The notes under the pieces were generated by a model. The model did not search any database. It had not been told where the DNA came from and was given only the letters and a program-made list of their open reading frames with translations. A program made the position numbers and the translations under genes. Below, in pieces: positions 1-8,362 of a stretch of DNA of 64,000 nt. This DNA comes from Aeromonas piscicola (GTDB lineage Bacteria; Pseudomonadota; Gammaproteobacteria; Enterobacterales; Aeromonadaceae), in the NCBI RefSeq assembly GCF_000820005.1, contig NZ_CDBL01000034.1:79611-143610 (forward strand), read 5' to 3'. How positions within the stretch are numbered: the stretch's first letter is position 1; each line of letters starts with the position of its first letter.

Positions 1-45
1 CGCAGGCCGTGCCGGCCTGATCATCTCAGCATGTTGTAAGCCTTT

Positions 46-72
46 GGCGAGCCTGATGGCTCGCCTTTTTTT
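46..72 (+). terminator. Rho-independent terminator of the gene upstream of the window
   Basis: GGCGAGC (46-52) pairs with GCTCGCC (59-65) across a short loop and is followed by a run of T. It closes a transcription unit that lies mostly outside the window; only about 40 bases of its end are visible, too few to identify it. In many enterobacteria and Aeromonas the gene before hcr is hcp (hybrid cluster protein), so that is a guess from synteny only. Confidence 0.8.
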
Positions 73-120
73 CAACGCGTCGTGTTTCAAAAACATGTTT
101 TCAAAATGAGGAGCCTTGTG

Positions 121-1128
121 ATGACCTCCACCTCTCTCACCCTGCGTTGCATCGGTCGTCGCGCCGACACCCATGATGTGGTGAGCTGGCAGTTCGCGCC
201 GGTTGCAGGAAGCCTGCCCCCCGTGCTGGCCGGCCAGTGCGTGACCCTGCACACAGAGATCGACGGCCAGCCCATGTGCCGCGCCTATACCCTCTCCTCC
301 AGCCCGCAGGATGCGTGCTGGCAAGTCACCATCAAGGATGTGGGGCGGGTCTCCCACCATCTGCACCAGAGCCTGCAGTTGGGGGACGAGATCCGGGTCG
401 ACGGCCCCTTCGGCGACTTCAACCTGACGGCGCTGCCCTGCGAGCGACCGCTGCTGCTCAGCGCCGGTTCCGGCATTACCCCCATGTGGGCCATGCTGCG
501 CGACGAGCTGGCCAAACGGCCCGAGGCGGACATCCGCTTCATTCACAGCGCCCGTTCGCCCCAGGATCTGATCTTCGCGGACGAACTGGCTGCGCTGGCC
601 GAGGCTCATCCCGGCGTGCGCCATGGGTTGGTGCTGGAGCAGGCGCCGGCCGCTCATCCCTGGGTTGGCCGACTCAGCCCGGACATGCTGAGGGAATTGG
701 CACCGGACCTGCTCGATCGCCACGTCTATCTGTGCGGCCCTGCGCCCTACATGACCGCCGTCTGCGCCATGCTGGCGGAGCTGGGGTTGCCAGCGGAACA
801 GTTGCATCAGGAGTCGTTCGGCTTGCCTGCTGTTACATCGGGCGCGGCGCCGGTTGCGGCCGGTAGCGACCATTTCTGGCTGACCCTCAAGAAAAGCGGC
901 AAGAAGGTGAAGATACTGCCGGGCCAGACCCTGCTTGCCGCCCTGGAAGGGGCTGGCGAAACCATGATGGCCGCTTGCCGCGCCGGAGTATGTGGCGCCT
1001 GCCGCTGTACCACGATTGGCGAGATCGAACGGCAGAGCGTGATGACGCTGAGTGCGCAGGATCTGGAGATCGGAGTCGCACTGGCCTGCTCCTGTACCGC
1101 CAGGGGGGATGTCAGCCTCGACTATTGA
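121..1128 (+). CDS. hcr: NADH oxidoreductase Hcr (HCP reductase), FAD and 2Fe-2S
   Basis: This is a 335-aa flavoprotein reductase. Hcr passes electrons from NADH to the hybrid cluster protein Hcp, a nitric oxide/hydroxylamine-linked cytoplasmic enzyme. The sequence shows a ferredoxin-reductase FAD domain with the RAYTLSS motif near residue 54, an NAD domain with a GSGITP motif, and a C-terminal plant-type ferredoxin domain with Cys-x4-Cys-x2-Cys near residues 286-294 and a further Cys near 322. ATG at 121 was chosen over an upstream GTG at 82 because AGGAG at 109-113 sits 7 bases before it; GTG at 118 is too close. A terminator precedes it, so it may have its own promoter. Length and domain order are normal for the family. 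Confidence 0.88.
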   Translation: MTSTSLTLRCIGRRADTHDVVSWQFAPVAGSLPPVLAGQCVTLHTEIDGQPMCRAYTLSSSPQDACWQVTIKDVGRVSHHLHQSLQLGDEIRVDGPFGDFNLTALPCERPLLLSAGSGITPMWAMLRDELAKRPEADIRFIHSARSPQDLIFADELAALAEAHPGVRHGLVLEQAPAAHPWVGRLSPDMLRELAPDLLDRHVYLCGPAPYMTAVCAMLAELGLPAEQLHQESFGLPAVTSGAAPVAAGSDHFWLTLKKSGKKVKILPGQTLLAALEGAGETMMAACRAGVCGACRCTTIGEIERQSVMTLSAQDLEIGVALACSCTARGDVSLDY

Positions 1129-1211
1129 TGGCTTCATTGGCATCTCAAGCTTTTCCCGATGACGCAGGGCAGGTAGACTCTGCCCAGTTTCACCAGAACA
1201 CGGGATAAAAA

Positions 1212-2237
1212 ATGACAATATTGGTCACGGGCGGTGCCGGTTACATCGGTTCCCATACCCTGGTTGAGCTGCTCGGCGCGGGGCAGCAAGTGGTGGTGCT
1301 GGATAACCTATCCAACTCCTCCCCCGAGTCTCTCAAACGGGTCGAGCGGATCACCGGCAAGCCGGTTACCTTTGTTGAAGGAGATGTGCTGGACAGAGCC
1401 TGCCTGCAGCAGCTGTTTGCCGCCCACAAGATTGAATCCGTGATCCACTTCGCCGGCCTCAAGGCGGTGGGAGAGTCGAGCCAGATCCCGCTCACCTATT
1501 ACCAGAACAACATCACAGGTACCCTGGTGCTGTGCGAGGAGATGGCAAAGGCGGGCGTGTTCCGGCTGGTATTCAGCTCGTCGGCCACCGTGTATGGCGA
1601 TCCTGCCTCTGTGCCGCTGCGGGAAGATTTCCCCACCAGCGCGACCAACCCCTATGGTCGCTCCAAGCTGATGGTGGAAGAGATACTGCGTGACTTGTCC
1701 AAATCCGATCCGCGTTGGGCCATAGTGCTGCTGCGCTACTTCAACCCGGTCGGCGCCCACGAGAGCGGCCTCATCGGTGAAGATCCCAACGGTATCCCCA
1801 ACAACCTGCTGCCCTATATCAGCCAGGTGGGTGTCGGCAAGCTCAAGGAGCTGGGGGTGTTTGGCAACGACTATCCGACCCCGGATGGCACAGGCGTGCG
1901 CGACTACATCCACGTGGTGGATCTCGCTCTCGGTCATCTCAAGGCGCTGGCCCGCATCGCTGCCGATACCGGTGTCTTCACCTACAACCTGGGTACCGGT
2001 CAGGGCTATTCCGTGCTGCAGATGATCAGTGCGTTCGAGGCGGCCAGCGGTCGCACCATAGCGCACCAGATCAAACCGCGCCGCCCCGGTGACATAGCCG
2101 AATGCTGGGCCGAGCCGCACAAGGCCCGTGACGAGCTGGGTTGGCAGGCGGAGCGCGGGCTCGAGCAGATGATGGCCGACACCTGGCGCTGGCAAAGCCA
2201 GAACCCGAACGGCTATGGTCCTACTGCGAAGCCGTGA
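1212..2237 (+). CDS. galE: UDP-glucose 4-epimerase
   Basis: GalE interconverts UDP-glucose and UDP-galactose in the cytoplasm and feeds galactose use and surface polysaccharide synthesis. It is a 341-aa extended short-chain dehydrogenase: NAD-binding [10 protein letters not shown] at residues 6-15, catalytic Ser near 124 in FSSSATVYG, and the Tyr148-xxx-Lys152 pair in NPYGRSK. Length is as expected for bacterial GalE. It stands alone, not in a gal operon, between hcr and a convergent dsbA-like gene, sharing a bidirectional terminator with the latter. Confidence 0.95.
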   Translation: MTILVTGGAGYIGSHTLVELLGAGQQVVVLDNLSNSSPESLKRVERITGKPVTFVEGDVLDRACLQQLFAAHKIESVIHFAGLKAVGESSQIPLTYYQNNITGTLVLCEEMAKAGVFRLVFSSSATVYGDPASVPLREDFPTSATNPYGRSKLMVEEILRDLSKSDPRWAIVLLRYFNPVGAHESGLIGEDPNGIPNNLLPYISQVGVGKLKELGVFGNDYPTPDGTGVRDYIHVVDLALGHLKALARIAADTGVFTYNLGTGQGYSVLQMISAFEAASGRTIAHQIKPRRPGDIAECWAEPHKARDELGWQAERGLEQMMADTWRWQSQNPNGYGPTAKP

Positions 2238-2365
2238 TCAAGGATCATGTGCTGCTCGGGAGCCTCATTTATTCATATCAACTCCGGTCCCTGCGCAGCT
2301 CTTCGCCTTGCTGACAGCTCCTCGCTACGGCCCAACAGTCCTGAGGGGCCCAAGCCTGAATGGCA

Positions 2366-2401
2366 AAACGCCCCGGCATCGCAATGCCGGGGCGTTTTTT
2401 A
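2366..2401. terminator. Bidirectional terminator between galE and the dsbA-like gene
   Basis: A 12-bp stem (AACGCCCCGGCAT with its complement) around a short loop, T-run on the right and A-run on the left, so it can stop transcription from both convergent genes. Confidence 0.88.
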
Positions 2402-2417
2402 TGTGTGACGGGCTGGG

Positions 2418-3167
2418 TTACTGAATGCTCTTGCCCGCGCGCACATCCTTGATGAAGCCTTTCAGGCTCGCCAGATCACGGGGTGCGCCACGCAGTATCT
2501 GGTCACCTATGATGAAGGCCGGTGTGCCTGAGATGCTCATGGCTTCGGCCAGCGCCCGGTTGGTACCGAGGTTCTGATCTATGCTACCGTCCTTGATCTT
2601 GGCCTCAACCTTGCTCCAGTTTACCCCGGCCGCTTCCGCCAGCTGCTTTACCTGAGCTTCATCGGACAGCGGGCCCTGATGGGCGTACAGCTTCTCGTGG
2701 AAGGCCTGGTATTTGTCAGGCTGACCCAGTTGCACCGCCAGCGCCGCCCGGGCCGCGAAGTAGGAGGTCTCGCTCAGGATGGGGAACTGCTTGTAGATGT
2801 AGCGGATATCCTTGTCTTCACCCAGCAACTGCTTGATCAGCGGATGGGCGCGCTTGCAGTAACCGCAGTTGTAATCGAAGAACTCGACCACGGTCATGCT
2901 GCCCTTGGGGTTGCCGCTTTCAGGGTCTTTATTGGAATAGAGCTGCTTGGCGTGCGCCTCGATCAGGCTCTTGTCGTTGGCCGCCTGCTGACTCTCCTGT
3001 TTGGCGCGCAGGGCATTGGACATCTCGACCAGGATCTCCGGATTCTTGACCAGATAGTCGCGCACGATTTGCTCGACATCGCTTTTGGTCAGCTCGCTTG
3101 CCTGAACCGGCGCCGCAAGCAGGGTGGCGCCAGTCAGGGCGCAAAGCAGGGCATGTTTGATTCTCAT
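2418..3167 (-). CDS. Secreted DsbA-family thiol:disulfide oxidoreductase
   Basis: A 249-aa periplasmic thioredoxin-fold protein. The N-terminus is a clear Sec signal peptide (charged start, hydrophobic core, cleavage after about VQA at residue 23). An N-terminal helical segment like those of Com1/ScsC-type proteins precedes the thioredoxin domain, which carries the redox pair Cys101-Gly-Tyr-Cys104 in FFDYNCGYCKRAH and a cis-Pro region in SGTPAF. It most likely forms or isomerises disulfides in exported proteins. It is monocistronic and convergent with galE. Whether it works as an oxidase (DsbA-like) or in a copper-stress role (ScsC-like) cannot be told from sequence. Confidence 0.88.
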   Translation of the reverse strand: MRIKHALLCALTGATLLAAPVQASELTKSDVEQIVRDYLVKNPEILVEMSNALRAKQESQQAANDKSLIEAHAKQLYSNKDPESGNPKGSMTVVEFFDYNCGYCKRAHPLIKQLLGEDKDIRYIYKQFPILSETSYFAARAALAVQLGQPDKYQAFHEKLYAHQGPLSDEAQVKQLAEAAGVNWSKVEAKIKDGSIDQNLGTNRALAEAMSISGTPAFIIGDQILRGAPRDLASLKGFIKDVRAGKSIQ

Positions 3168-3365
3168 AAGTCCATCTTGCTGGAAATTTCGTGATGGCCA
3201 CTATAGTGGGTGAGTCTGTTTTCAAGTCAAGTTATCTGGTTGAAAAAGCGCTGTTTCTGCCCGTTTTATCGACTTTATGCGTCATTTAGCCCAATAAATC
3301 GGCAAACGAACCAAAAGGGGATTTACAAGCCGGATCGCCATGGGTAATATTCGCCGCACTGTCGC

Positions 3366-3453
3366 GGAGGGGTGGCAGAGCGGCTGAATGCACCGGTCTT
3401 GAAAACCGGCGATGGGCGACCATCCGTGGGTTCAAATCCCACCTCCTCCGCCA
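3366..3453 (+). tRNA. tRNA-Ser (anticodon UGA)
   Basis: The acceptor stem GGAGGGG (3366-3372) pairs with CTCCTCC, discriminator G, encoded CCA (3451-3453). The anticodon stem CCGGT/ACCGG flanks loop CTTGAAA, giving anticodon TGA at 3400-3402. A long variable arm (GATGGGCGACCATC) is typical of serine tRNAs, and the T-arm GTTCAAATC is intact. The 3' end is the apparent insertion site of the island that follows. Confidence 0.96.
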
Positions 3454-3454
3454 T
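3440..3454 (+). repeat. attL-type direct repeat (tRNA-Ser 3' end)
   Basis: CACCTCCTCCGCCAT, the 3' end of tRNA-Ser plus one base, matched exactly at 58127-58141. The copy here keeps the tRNA gene whole. Confidence 0.82.
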
Positions 3455-3460
3455 ATATAT

Positions 3461-3492
3461 AGCCCAACTGATTGATTCGGTTGGGCTTTTTT
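3461..3492 (+). terminator. Terminator just downstream of tRNA-Ser
   Basis: AGCCCAAC (3461-3468) pairs with GTTGGGCT (3480-3487), followed by six T. It lies inside the island side of the junction and would replace the original tRNA terminator, now displaced to about 58150. Confidence 0.82.
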
Positions 3493-3509
3493 GTGCCTGC
3501 GTTTTTTGG

Positions 3510-3528
3510 TATGCCAGTGAGTATGCCA
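3510..3528 (+). repeat. Candidate integrase arm-type site, left end
   Basis: TATGCCA repeated with a 5-base spacer (GTGAG), period 12. The same arrangement in the same orientation occurs at 57988-58006 beside the integrase. Paired short repeats at both ends of an integrated element are what arm-type binding sites of tyrosine recombinases look like; binding itself is inferred. Confidence 0.5.
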
Positions 3529-3712
3529 TTCGATGTCGGCTGTCTTTATTCTTTATCGTCTTTCTTTGGACTACGCCCTGTTTAACAACCATCATTTTTT
3601 TTGTAGATTCTATACGAGTAAATAGGCTAACTCTGGCCTAAAGCCTAACCAAGTATCCGATTTTAGTTGAGTGCTATAGCTCAACACTACAGCTGATGTG
3701 GAGATAAGCCAT

Positions 3713-4552
3713 TCATGGATTACAGAATGAACAATGTACTGGATCTGCAGTTGACCGGTCTGTCCTCATAACAATGTCTTTATGCTCACAGCACAGGCAT
3801 GCCCATACTTCGCTCATATGTAGGCCGCAAGATCCACAGGGTAGTCCAGGTTGCCGCTCTCTTATCCAAAAACCAGGAGTATTACAAATAGGGCATGGAG
3901 ATTGTAGGCGCTTCAGTAAATCGGTTGCAGCTTGCTCAATCCGCTCCATTCTCTGCGGATTTGCAAACGCTCGCATATCCAGTTCCAAAAATACCTGCTT
4001 ACTTGCAGATAAAGCGATGCAATCATCGAAGCTGGTTTTCAAGCGTTCCCAACTCGCAATATCCTTGCAAACTCTCCTATCATCTTTCTCATCAGGGCGC
4101 ATTACCAGTTGATACTCAGGAAACCCTTCCATGGTTGCAAAGTTGGCGATAGCTTGCCAATCACCACTCGTTATCCGTGGACCACGAGCGGCACCTTGAG
4201 CTATACCAACAACTTCAATTCCGAGTTCATCATCAATCCAGATCAATAATTCCATATTCCAAGGCAGCATACCGATGAAAGGATCAAGACCAAAGCTCCC
4301 TTCGCTGGCAATACCAAGTGAGGACCCCGACAATTCCATTCCTTTTCGTGCTTTTTGTCTAGCTGCCTCAAGTTGTGTTCCTACACGTGGAATCTCGCGA
4401 GTGAATGTACCCAGTAGGTCAGTATCAAAACCTTTAACCAGCTCTATCGAGCAACCCAGCCTAGTATCCAGTAGAGGCACAATCACTTTCTCTTTACCAT
4501 GCTTGGTTAATAGAGCAACTTTTCGACGTTCATAACGTCTCAACCCTGACAT
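3713..4552 (-). CDS. DUF6671-like protein with C-terminal zinc-ribbon cysteines
   Basis: A 279-aa cytoplasmic protein of unknown function that resembles the DUF6671 group (N-terminal motif RRYERRKVALLTKHGKEK, then a GFDTDLLGTFTREIPR motif). The C-terminus has four Cys-x2-Cys-type pairs (CPIC, CGSC, CLCC, CSFC), which suggests two zinc ribbons. ATG at 4552 was chosen because GGAG lies 8 bases upstream; an in-frame start at 4582 lacks this. It is the first island gene after the left end and reads back toward the tRNA. Nothing in the neighbourhood fixes its role. Confidence 0.7.
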   Translation of the reverse strand: MSGLRRYERRKVALLTKHGKEKVIVPLLDTRLGCSIELVKGFDTDLLGTFTREIPRVGTQLEAARQKARKGMELSGSSLGIASEGSFGLDPFIGMLPWNMELLIWIDDELGIEVVGIAQGAARGPRITSGDWQAIANFATMEGFPEYQLVMRPDEKDDRRVCKDIASWERLKTSFDDCIALSASKQVFLELDMRAFANPQRMERIEQAATDLLKRLQSPCPICNTPGFWIRERQPGLPCGSCGLHMSEVWACLCCEHKDIVMRTDRSTADPVHCSFCNP

Positions 4553-4563
4553 CACAGCATCTC

Positions 4564-4764
4564 CTAACCAAGTGGTAGCCACACAACATGCATATAGCGC
4601 TGTAATCCACCTTCTTGACCGAAGCGCCAGAGTTGAACCCAGCTGTTGTATAGTAGATTTCGGATTCCGTCATACTTGTTGACAACTGCTTCAATAGAAA
4701 TTTGCCGAGCATCTGTCACAACAGTCAATCCGCAGATCACCATCATTACCCTCTTTTTTTTCAT
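4564..4764 (-). CDS. Small hypothetical protein (66 aa)
   Basis: An open frame directly upstream of the DUF6671-like gene, ending 11 bases before its start. Begins MKKKRVMMVICGLTVV, a short basic start with a hydrophobic run that could be a weak signal or membrane segment, then an aromatic-rich C-terminus. AAGG lies about 9 bases before the ATG. Not recognised; could be a remnant. Confidence 0.3.
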   Translation of the reverse strand: MKKKRVMMVICGLTVVTDARQISIEAVVNKYDGIRNLLYNSWVQLWRFGQEGGLQRYMHVVWLPLG

Positions 4765-4826
4765 TAATAAAGCCTTAAGAATTAATGTGTACTATAGCAG
4801 TATCCCCCCCAACGGAGCCCCGCTTA

Positions 4827-5864
4827 ATGAAAGCAATAAAGGATTTTCTTCGGCGTTTTGATGGACAACGTCGTTGTTGGACATTAGGTTTAGAACGAGC
4901 GACACTTGCTTGGCTTGCAAAACACGGTAAGTTACCGCCTTCTAAAGAGTCACCTAAGCGAATTATTATTGTTAGGAGCACTAGTCGTCTTGGTAATAAT
5001 CTATTTTTATTACCATTTTTACATAAAGTGCGTGCTATCTATCCTGACGCAGAGATTGATCTGGTATGTGCCGGTGGGCCGATGCAACCATTTTTTGAAA
5101 GCATAAATCTACAAAACATTTATAAGGTCAGGCTGAAAGGTAAGCATTTAATTAACTCTATTCCCATACTGTGGCACCTTCGTAATAAATACTACGATAG
5201 GGTTTATGTACCATTCCCCTCAAGCACAGACCACTTCATTGCAGCATGGGTTAAAGCCAGGGAAAAATTTGGTTTTGACGATGCCAAAGGAGATGAAGTT
5301 TTTGAAGCCCCACAGCGACCTAATCATCATGGTCACTATGCCCATCAACCGCTACAACTGTTGGGTATAAATGCCAGCCACAGCGATAAAATTACACTGG
5401 GGCTATCATTATCTTCAGATAACTTGCATTGTAGAATGCTGAGACAATCTCACCCCCATCGTCCCTTTATTGGCTTTTTCACTGATGCTCGTAAAGGTAA
5501 AGGACTCACCACGTCTCAGTGGCAATTGCTGTTACAGGAAGTGCGCCACCACTGTCACAATGCCCTATTGATTCAGATTAATGACCCTGAGTGTGACCAG
5601 TCTCTTCTCGGAGAGACTACAAAATCTTTCAATAATTTAAAGGATTTCGCTCACTTCACTGCAGAATTGGATTTGTTTATTAGCTGTGATACTGGGCCTC
5701 TCCATATTGCTGCAGCTAGTGGTGTGCCTTGCATCGGATTATTCACCCAGACTGATCCTGAACGTTATGGTTGCCTTGGTCCACAACATCTCAATTTGGT
5801 AGTCACTGATCGCAACAATATCCCTCTTAACAAAAGCTGGCTTACTGAAAAATTAACCTGCTAG
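4827..5864 (+). CDS. Glycosyltransferase family 9 (heptosyltransferase-like)
   Basis: A 345-aa GT-B glycosyltransferase of the ADP-heptose:LPS heptosyltransferase family (GT9), which adds heptose to the LPS inner core at the cytoplasmic face of the inner membrane. Seen: N-terminal RIIIVRSTSRLGNNLFLLPF (the Arg-x3-Gly-D/N element) and the C-terminal nucleotide-binding signature CDTGPLHIAAASGVPCIGLF followed by TDPERYG. Start chosen at 4827 with GGAG about 10 bases upstream. It is convergent with the phosphoethanolamine transferase gene; both touch LPS, so a shared envelope role is plausible. Low GC compared with backbone suggests transfer. The exact acceptor is unknown. Confidence 0.82.
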   Translation: MKAIKDFLRRFDGQRRCWTLGLERATLAWLAKHGKLPPSKESPKRIIIVRSTSRLGNNLFLLPFLHKVRAIYPDAEIDLVCAGGPMQPFFESINLQNIYKVRLKGKHLINSIPILWHLRNKYYDRVYVPFPSSTDHFIAAWVKAREKFGFDDAKGDEVFEAPQRPNHHGHYAHQPLQLLGINASHSDKITLGLSLSSDNLHCRMLRQSHPHRPFIGFFTDARKGKGLTTSQWQLLLQEVRHHCHNALLIQINDPECDQSLLGETTKSFNNLKDFAHFTAELDLFISCDTGPLHIAAASGVPCIGLFTQTDPERYGCLGPQHLNLVVTDRNNIPLNKSWLTEKLTC

Positions 5865-5933
5865 GTGTTGGCTTTGATTAAAAAGTCTCGTCTGAGGTAA
5901 TAACAAAGGGGCACCTGAGTGCCCCTGAGATAT

Positions 5934-7559
5934 TTATTTGTTGTTTCTGCATTGACTGAACAGGTCTCGCTCTTGATCGTAGACAGTTGTGTTGACATCC
6001 CAGAGCCCCAGTACGGATGAAAACAAGTTATCGTGCGAGTAACGGACGTTGGCTGCATTTTTCTGCAAACAGCTCATGTCCAGTCTTTTCTCTTGGGTGA
6101 AACCAGAGGACATCCAGAGCTGCATCGGTACTCGGGTCTGGTCATCGTGGGCAAATTTGTATGGGGTACCGTGCAGGTAGAGCCCCAATGCGCCCAATGA
6201 TTCACCGTGATCGGATATGTAAAGCAGTACCGTGTTGTACTTGTCCTCATAGGTTTTCAATTTGGCAATCATCTGTGCAATGACATAATCGGTGTAGCGG
6301 ATGGTGTTGTCATAGGTGTTCACCAACTCTTCAGTGGTACAGTTCTCGATGTCGCTGCGTGGGCAATCGGGCAGGAAGTAGCGATGCTCGTCAGGGTAGC
6401 GCTTGTAGTAGGTTGGACCATGGCTGCCAATCAGGTGGAAACCAACCAGCTTGTCGCCTTTCATCTGAGCGATTTCATTATCCAGATTTTGCAGCATCAC
6501 CTCGTCATGGCAGGTGATTTTATCGCAGAACAGCGGGAATTCCTTGGGTTTTATCTCGATATTGGGTACCCGATCGCACACTCCCTTGCAGCCGCCATCA
6601 TTTTCCTTCCAGAAGATAGAGATTCCCGTTTTCTGCAGTACATCCAGCAACCCTTCACTGTTGCGGGCCAGGTTGTCGTCAAACTCCTTACGGCCCATGT
6701 TGGAGAACATGCAGGGGACTGAAACCGCCGTGGCGGTACCGCAGGAGCGCACGTCGTTAAAGGAGATGACGCCACCGGCCTTGCTGGTAAAGGGGTTGGT
6801 CTCTTTCTCATAACCGTTCATGGAGAAGTTTTTGCCGCGGGCGGTTTCACCTAAAACCAGGAACATCAGGGTCGGTTTTTCGTTTTTCACGACGCGGGTT
6901 GCATCATCTCCCAGCGTGGTAAAGGGGATGGGTTCTACCAAGTAACGTTTGTAGAGATACTTGGTCGTACTGCTAATAAAGTTGGCTGGTACAATTTCAC
7001 GCTGGAGGTTTGGATTATTACGCCCCACGGAGACGTAATCCTGATAGTACATGGCAGCTATCCCGGCGACGATGGCTAGGGAAGCCAGCATAGAGATCCC
7101 TCGCAGGAAAAGGCCCTTGTACCACTTGCGTTCATACTCAATTTTCACGAAAAACAGGACTATTGCCGGTCCCACCCCCGTCAGCAATACCCACAGCACG
7201 ATGGGCAGGTTGAGATAGGCGTACGCTTCGCTCTGATTGGTCTCGAAGATGTTCTGGATCATGTTCTGATCGAACAGCACGCGATACTTCATCATGGTGT
7301 AGCTGACAATGGAACTGGTCACAAAGAGGAAGGCGAAGAAGGGCTTGACCAGATAACGGATGGAGAACGGGATAAATACAAAGTTGAGTGCAGCGATTAG
7401 AAAAAAGGGAAGTGAGAGCGCAAATCCTGGTTTGAAGTACACCAGTTGGTAGATGACTTCATAGAAGTGGAGCAAAAATCGCCAGTTCAGTATAAAGGTG
7501 AAGGCAAGCGCCAATAACAGGATGAGCGGCACAATTTTTATTTTAATAATGAAAGGCAT
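5934..7559 (-). CDS. eptA: Lipid A phosphoethanolamine transferase, MCR-3-like
   Basis: An inner-membrane enzyme that transfers phosphoethanolamine from phosphatidylethanolamine to lipid A on the periplasmic side, lowering negative charge and polymyxin binding. At 541 aa it equals MCR-3 in length and reads as a close relative: five N-terminal membrane segments (residues ~12-175), then a sulfatase-fold domain with Glu238 (GETARG), nucleophile Thr277 (CGTATAVSVPCMF), His380 (GSHGPTYYKRYP), Asp450-His451 (SDHGES) and His463. Periplasmic Cys pairs that form disulfides in this family are present. It is monocistronic here; no dgkA follows, unlike many mobile mcr-3 segments. All catalytic residues are present, so it should be active if expressed. 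Relatives occur natively in Aeromonas. Confidence 0.93.
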   Translation of the reverse strand: MPFIIKIKIVPLILLLALAFTFILNWRFLLHFYEVIYQLVYFKPGFALSLPFFLIAALNFVFIPFSIRYLVKPFFAFLFVTSSIVSYTMMKYRVLFDQNMIQNIFETNQSEAYAYLNLPIVLWVLLTGVGPAIVLFFVKIEYERKWYKGLFLRGISMLASLAIVAGIAAMYYQDYVSVGRNNPNLQREIVPANFISSTTKYLYKRYLVEPIPFTTLGDDATRVVKNEKPTLMFLVLGETARGKNFSMNGYEKETNPFTSKAGGVISFNDVRSCGTATAVSVPCMFSNMGRKEFDDNLARNSEGLLDVLQKTGISIFWKENDGGCKGVCDRVPNIEIKPKEFPLFCDKITCHDEVMLQNLDNEIAQMKGDKLVGFHLIGSHGPTYYKRYPDEHRYFLPDCPRSDIENCTTEELVNTYDNTIRYTDYVIAQMIAKLKTYEDKYNTVLLYISDHGESLGALGLYLHGTPYKFAHDDQTRVPMQLWMSSGFTQEKRLDMSCLQKNAANVRYSHDNLFSSVLGLWDVNTTVYDQERDLFSQCRNNK

Positions 7560-7790
7560 AGCTGTTCCCTAAATAGCTAAAATGTCTAGGCGAGAGCTCC
7601 ATCTCGCTTTGTCGCTGCAGGATAGTAACAAAGCTGTACAGTCGATTAATTACAAAAACTTAATTGACGAGAAAAATGTGATTTGATTCACAAAATGAAG
7701 TCTAAAAGGAATGAATAGCAAAAATTAATCAAGTGTTAAGGAAGCAATTCATCTATCGGGCAGAGCCCAAGACGAGGGCGAGTCAGTTTG

Positions 7791-8225
7791 TCAGCGCTTG
7801 AACGCCAGCAAGAGAACACCAGTCGCGACCATCCCAATCCCAAACCATTCACGAAGAGATGGACGTTCCCCTAGAAATGTGAAAGCAAAAAATGCAACTA
7901 AGACAAGGCTGAGTTTATCTACTGGTGCGACCTGAGAAGCATCGCCGATTTTGAGTGCCCGGAAGTAGCACACCCATAATGCACCTGTTGCCAGACCTGA
8001 CAAGCCAAGGAAAAACCAAGTGTTAGGTGATAACGCCAAAGGGCTCACCCACTTGCCCGTGTAAGCAACAAACGCAGACAAAACAACGATGATGATTCCT
8101 GTACGGATTAATGTCGCCAGGTCTGAGTCAACCTCTTGAACGCCTAACTTGGCGAAAATGGCTGTCAGGGCAGCAAAGACTGCAGACAACAAAGCCCAAT
8201 ACAACCACTCCGTTGATGTCACCAT
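7791..8225 (-). CDS. EamA-domain membrane protein (half-size DMT transporter)
   Basis: 144 aa with about five hydrophobic segments and one EamA repeat ending in FLGERPSLREWFGIGMVATGVLLL, the typical C-terminal EamA signature. Full drug/metabolite transporters have two such repeats, so this single-repeat protein probably dimerises. ATG at 8225 preferred: GGAGGGG lies about 8 bases upstream and overlaps the alternative start at 8240. Substrate unknown. It diverges from the COG4705-like gene at 8363. Confidence 0.78.
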   Translation of the reverse strand: MVTSTEWLYWALLSAVFAALTAIFAKLGVQEVDSDLATLIRTGIIIVVLSAFVAYTGKWVSPLALSPNTWFFLGLSGLATGALWVCYFRALKIGDASQVAPVDKLSLVLVAFFAFTFLGERPSLREWFGIGMVATGVLLLAFKR

Positions 8226-8362
8226 GTCACTCCCCTCCAATTGCTATGTCCCCATGTTAAAAACATTTTTCTCATAACGCCATCTTGCTTAAGTCTTTCT
8301 TAATAAATCATCTACATTCTGTGATGGACGGCAATTCGTCGAACCACAGGATAGGGTGAACC

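Noticed and set aside
1308..2195. Long minus-strand open frame (295 codons) opposite galE
   Set aside because: It is the antisense shadow of a perfectly recognisable GalE; translation is His/Gly-rich and not protein-like.
5908..5925. Hairpin GGGGCAC/GTGCCCC between GT9 and the phosphoethanolamine transferase gene as terminator
   Set aside because: Good stem but no T-run on either side, so not called as a rho-independent terminator.
6207..6722. Plus-strand frame opposite the phosphoethanolamine transferase
   Set aside because: Antisense of well-conserved catalytic region; no ribosome site.
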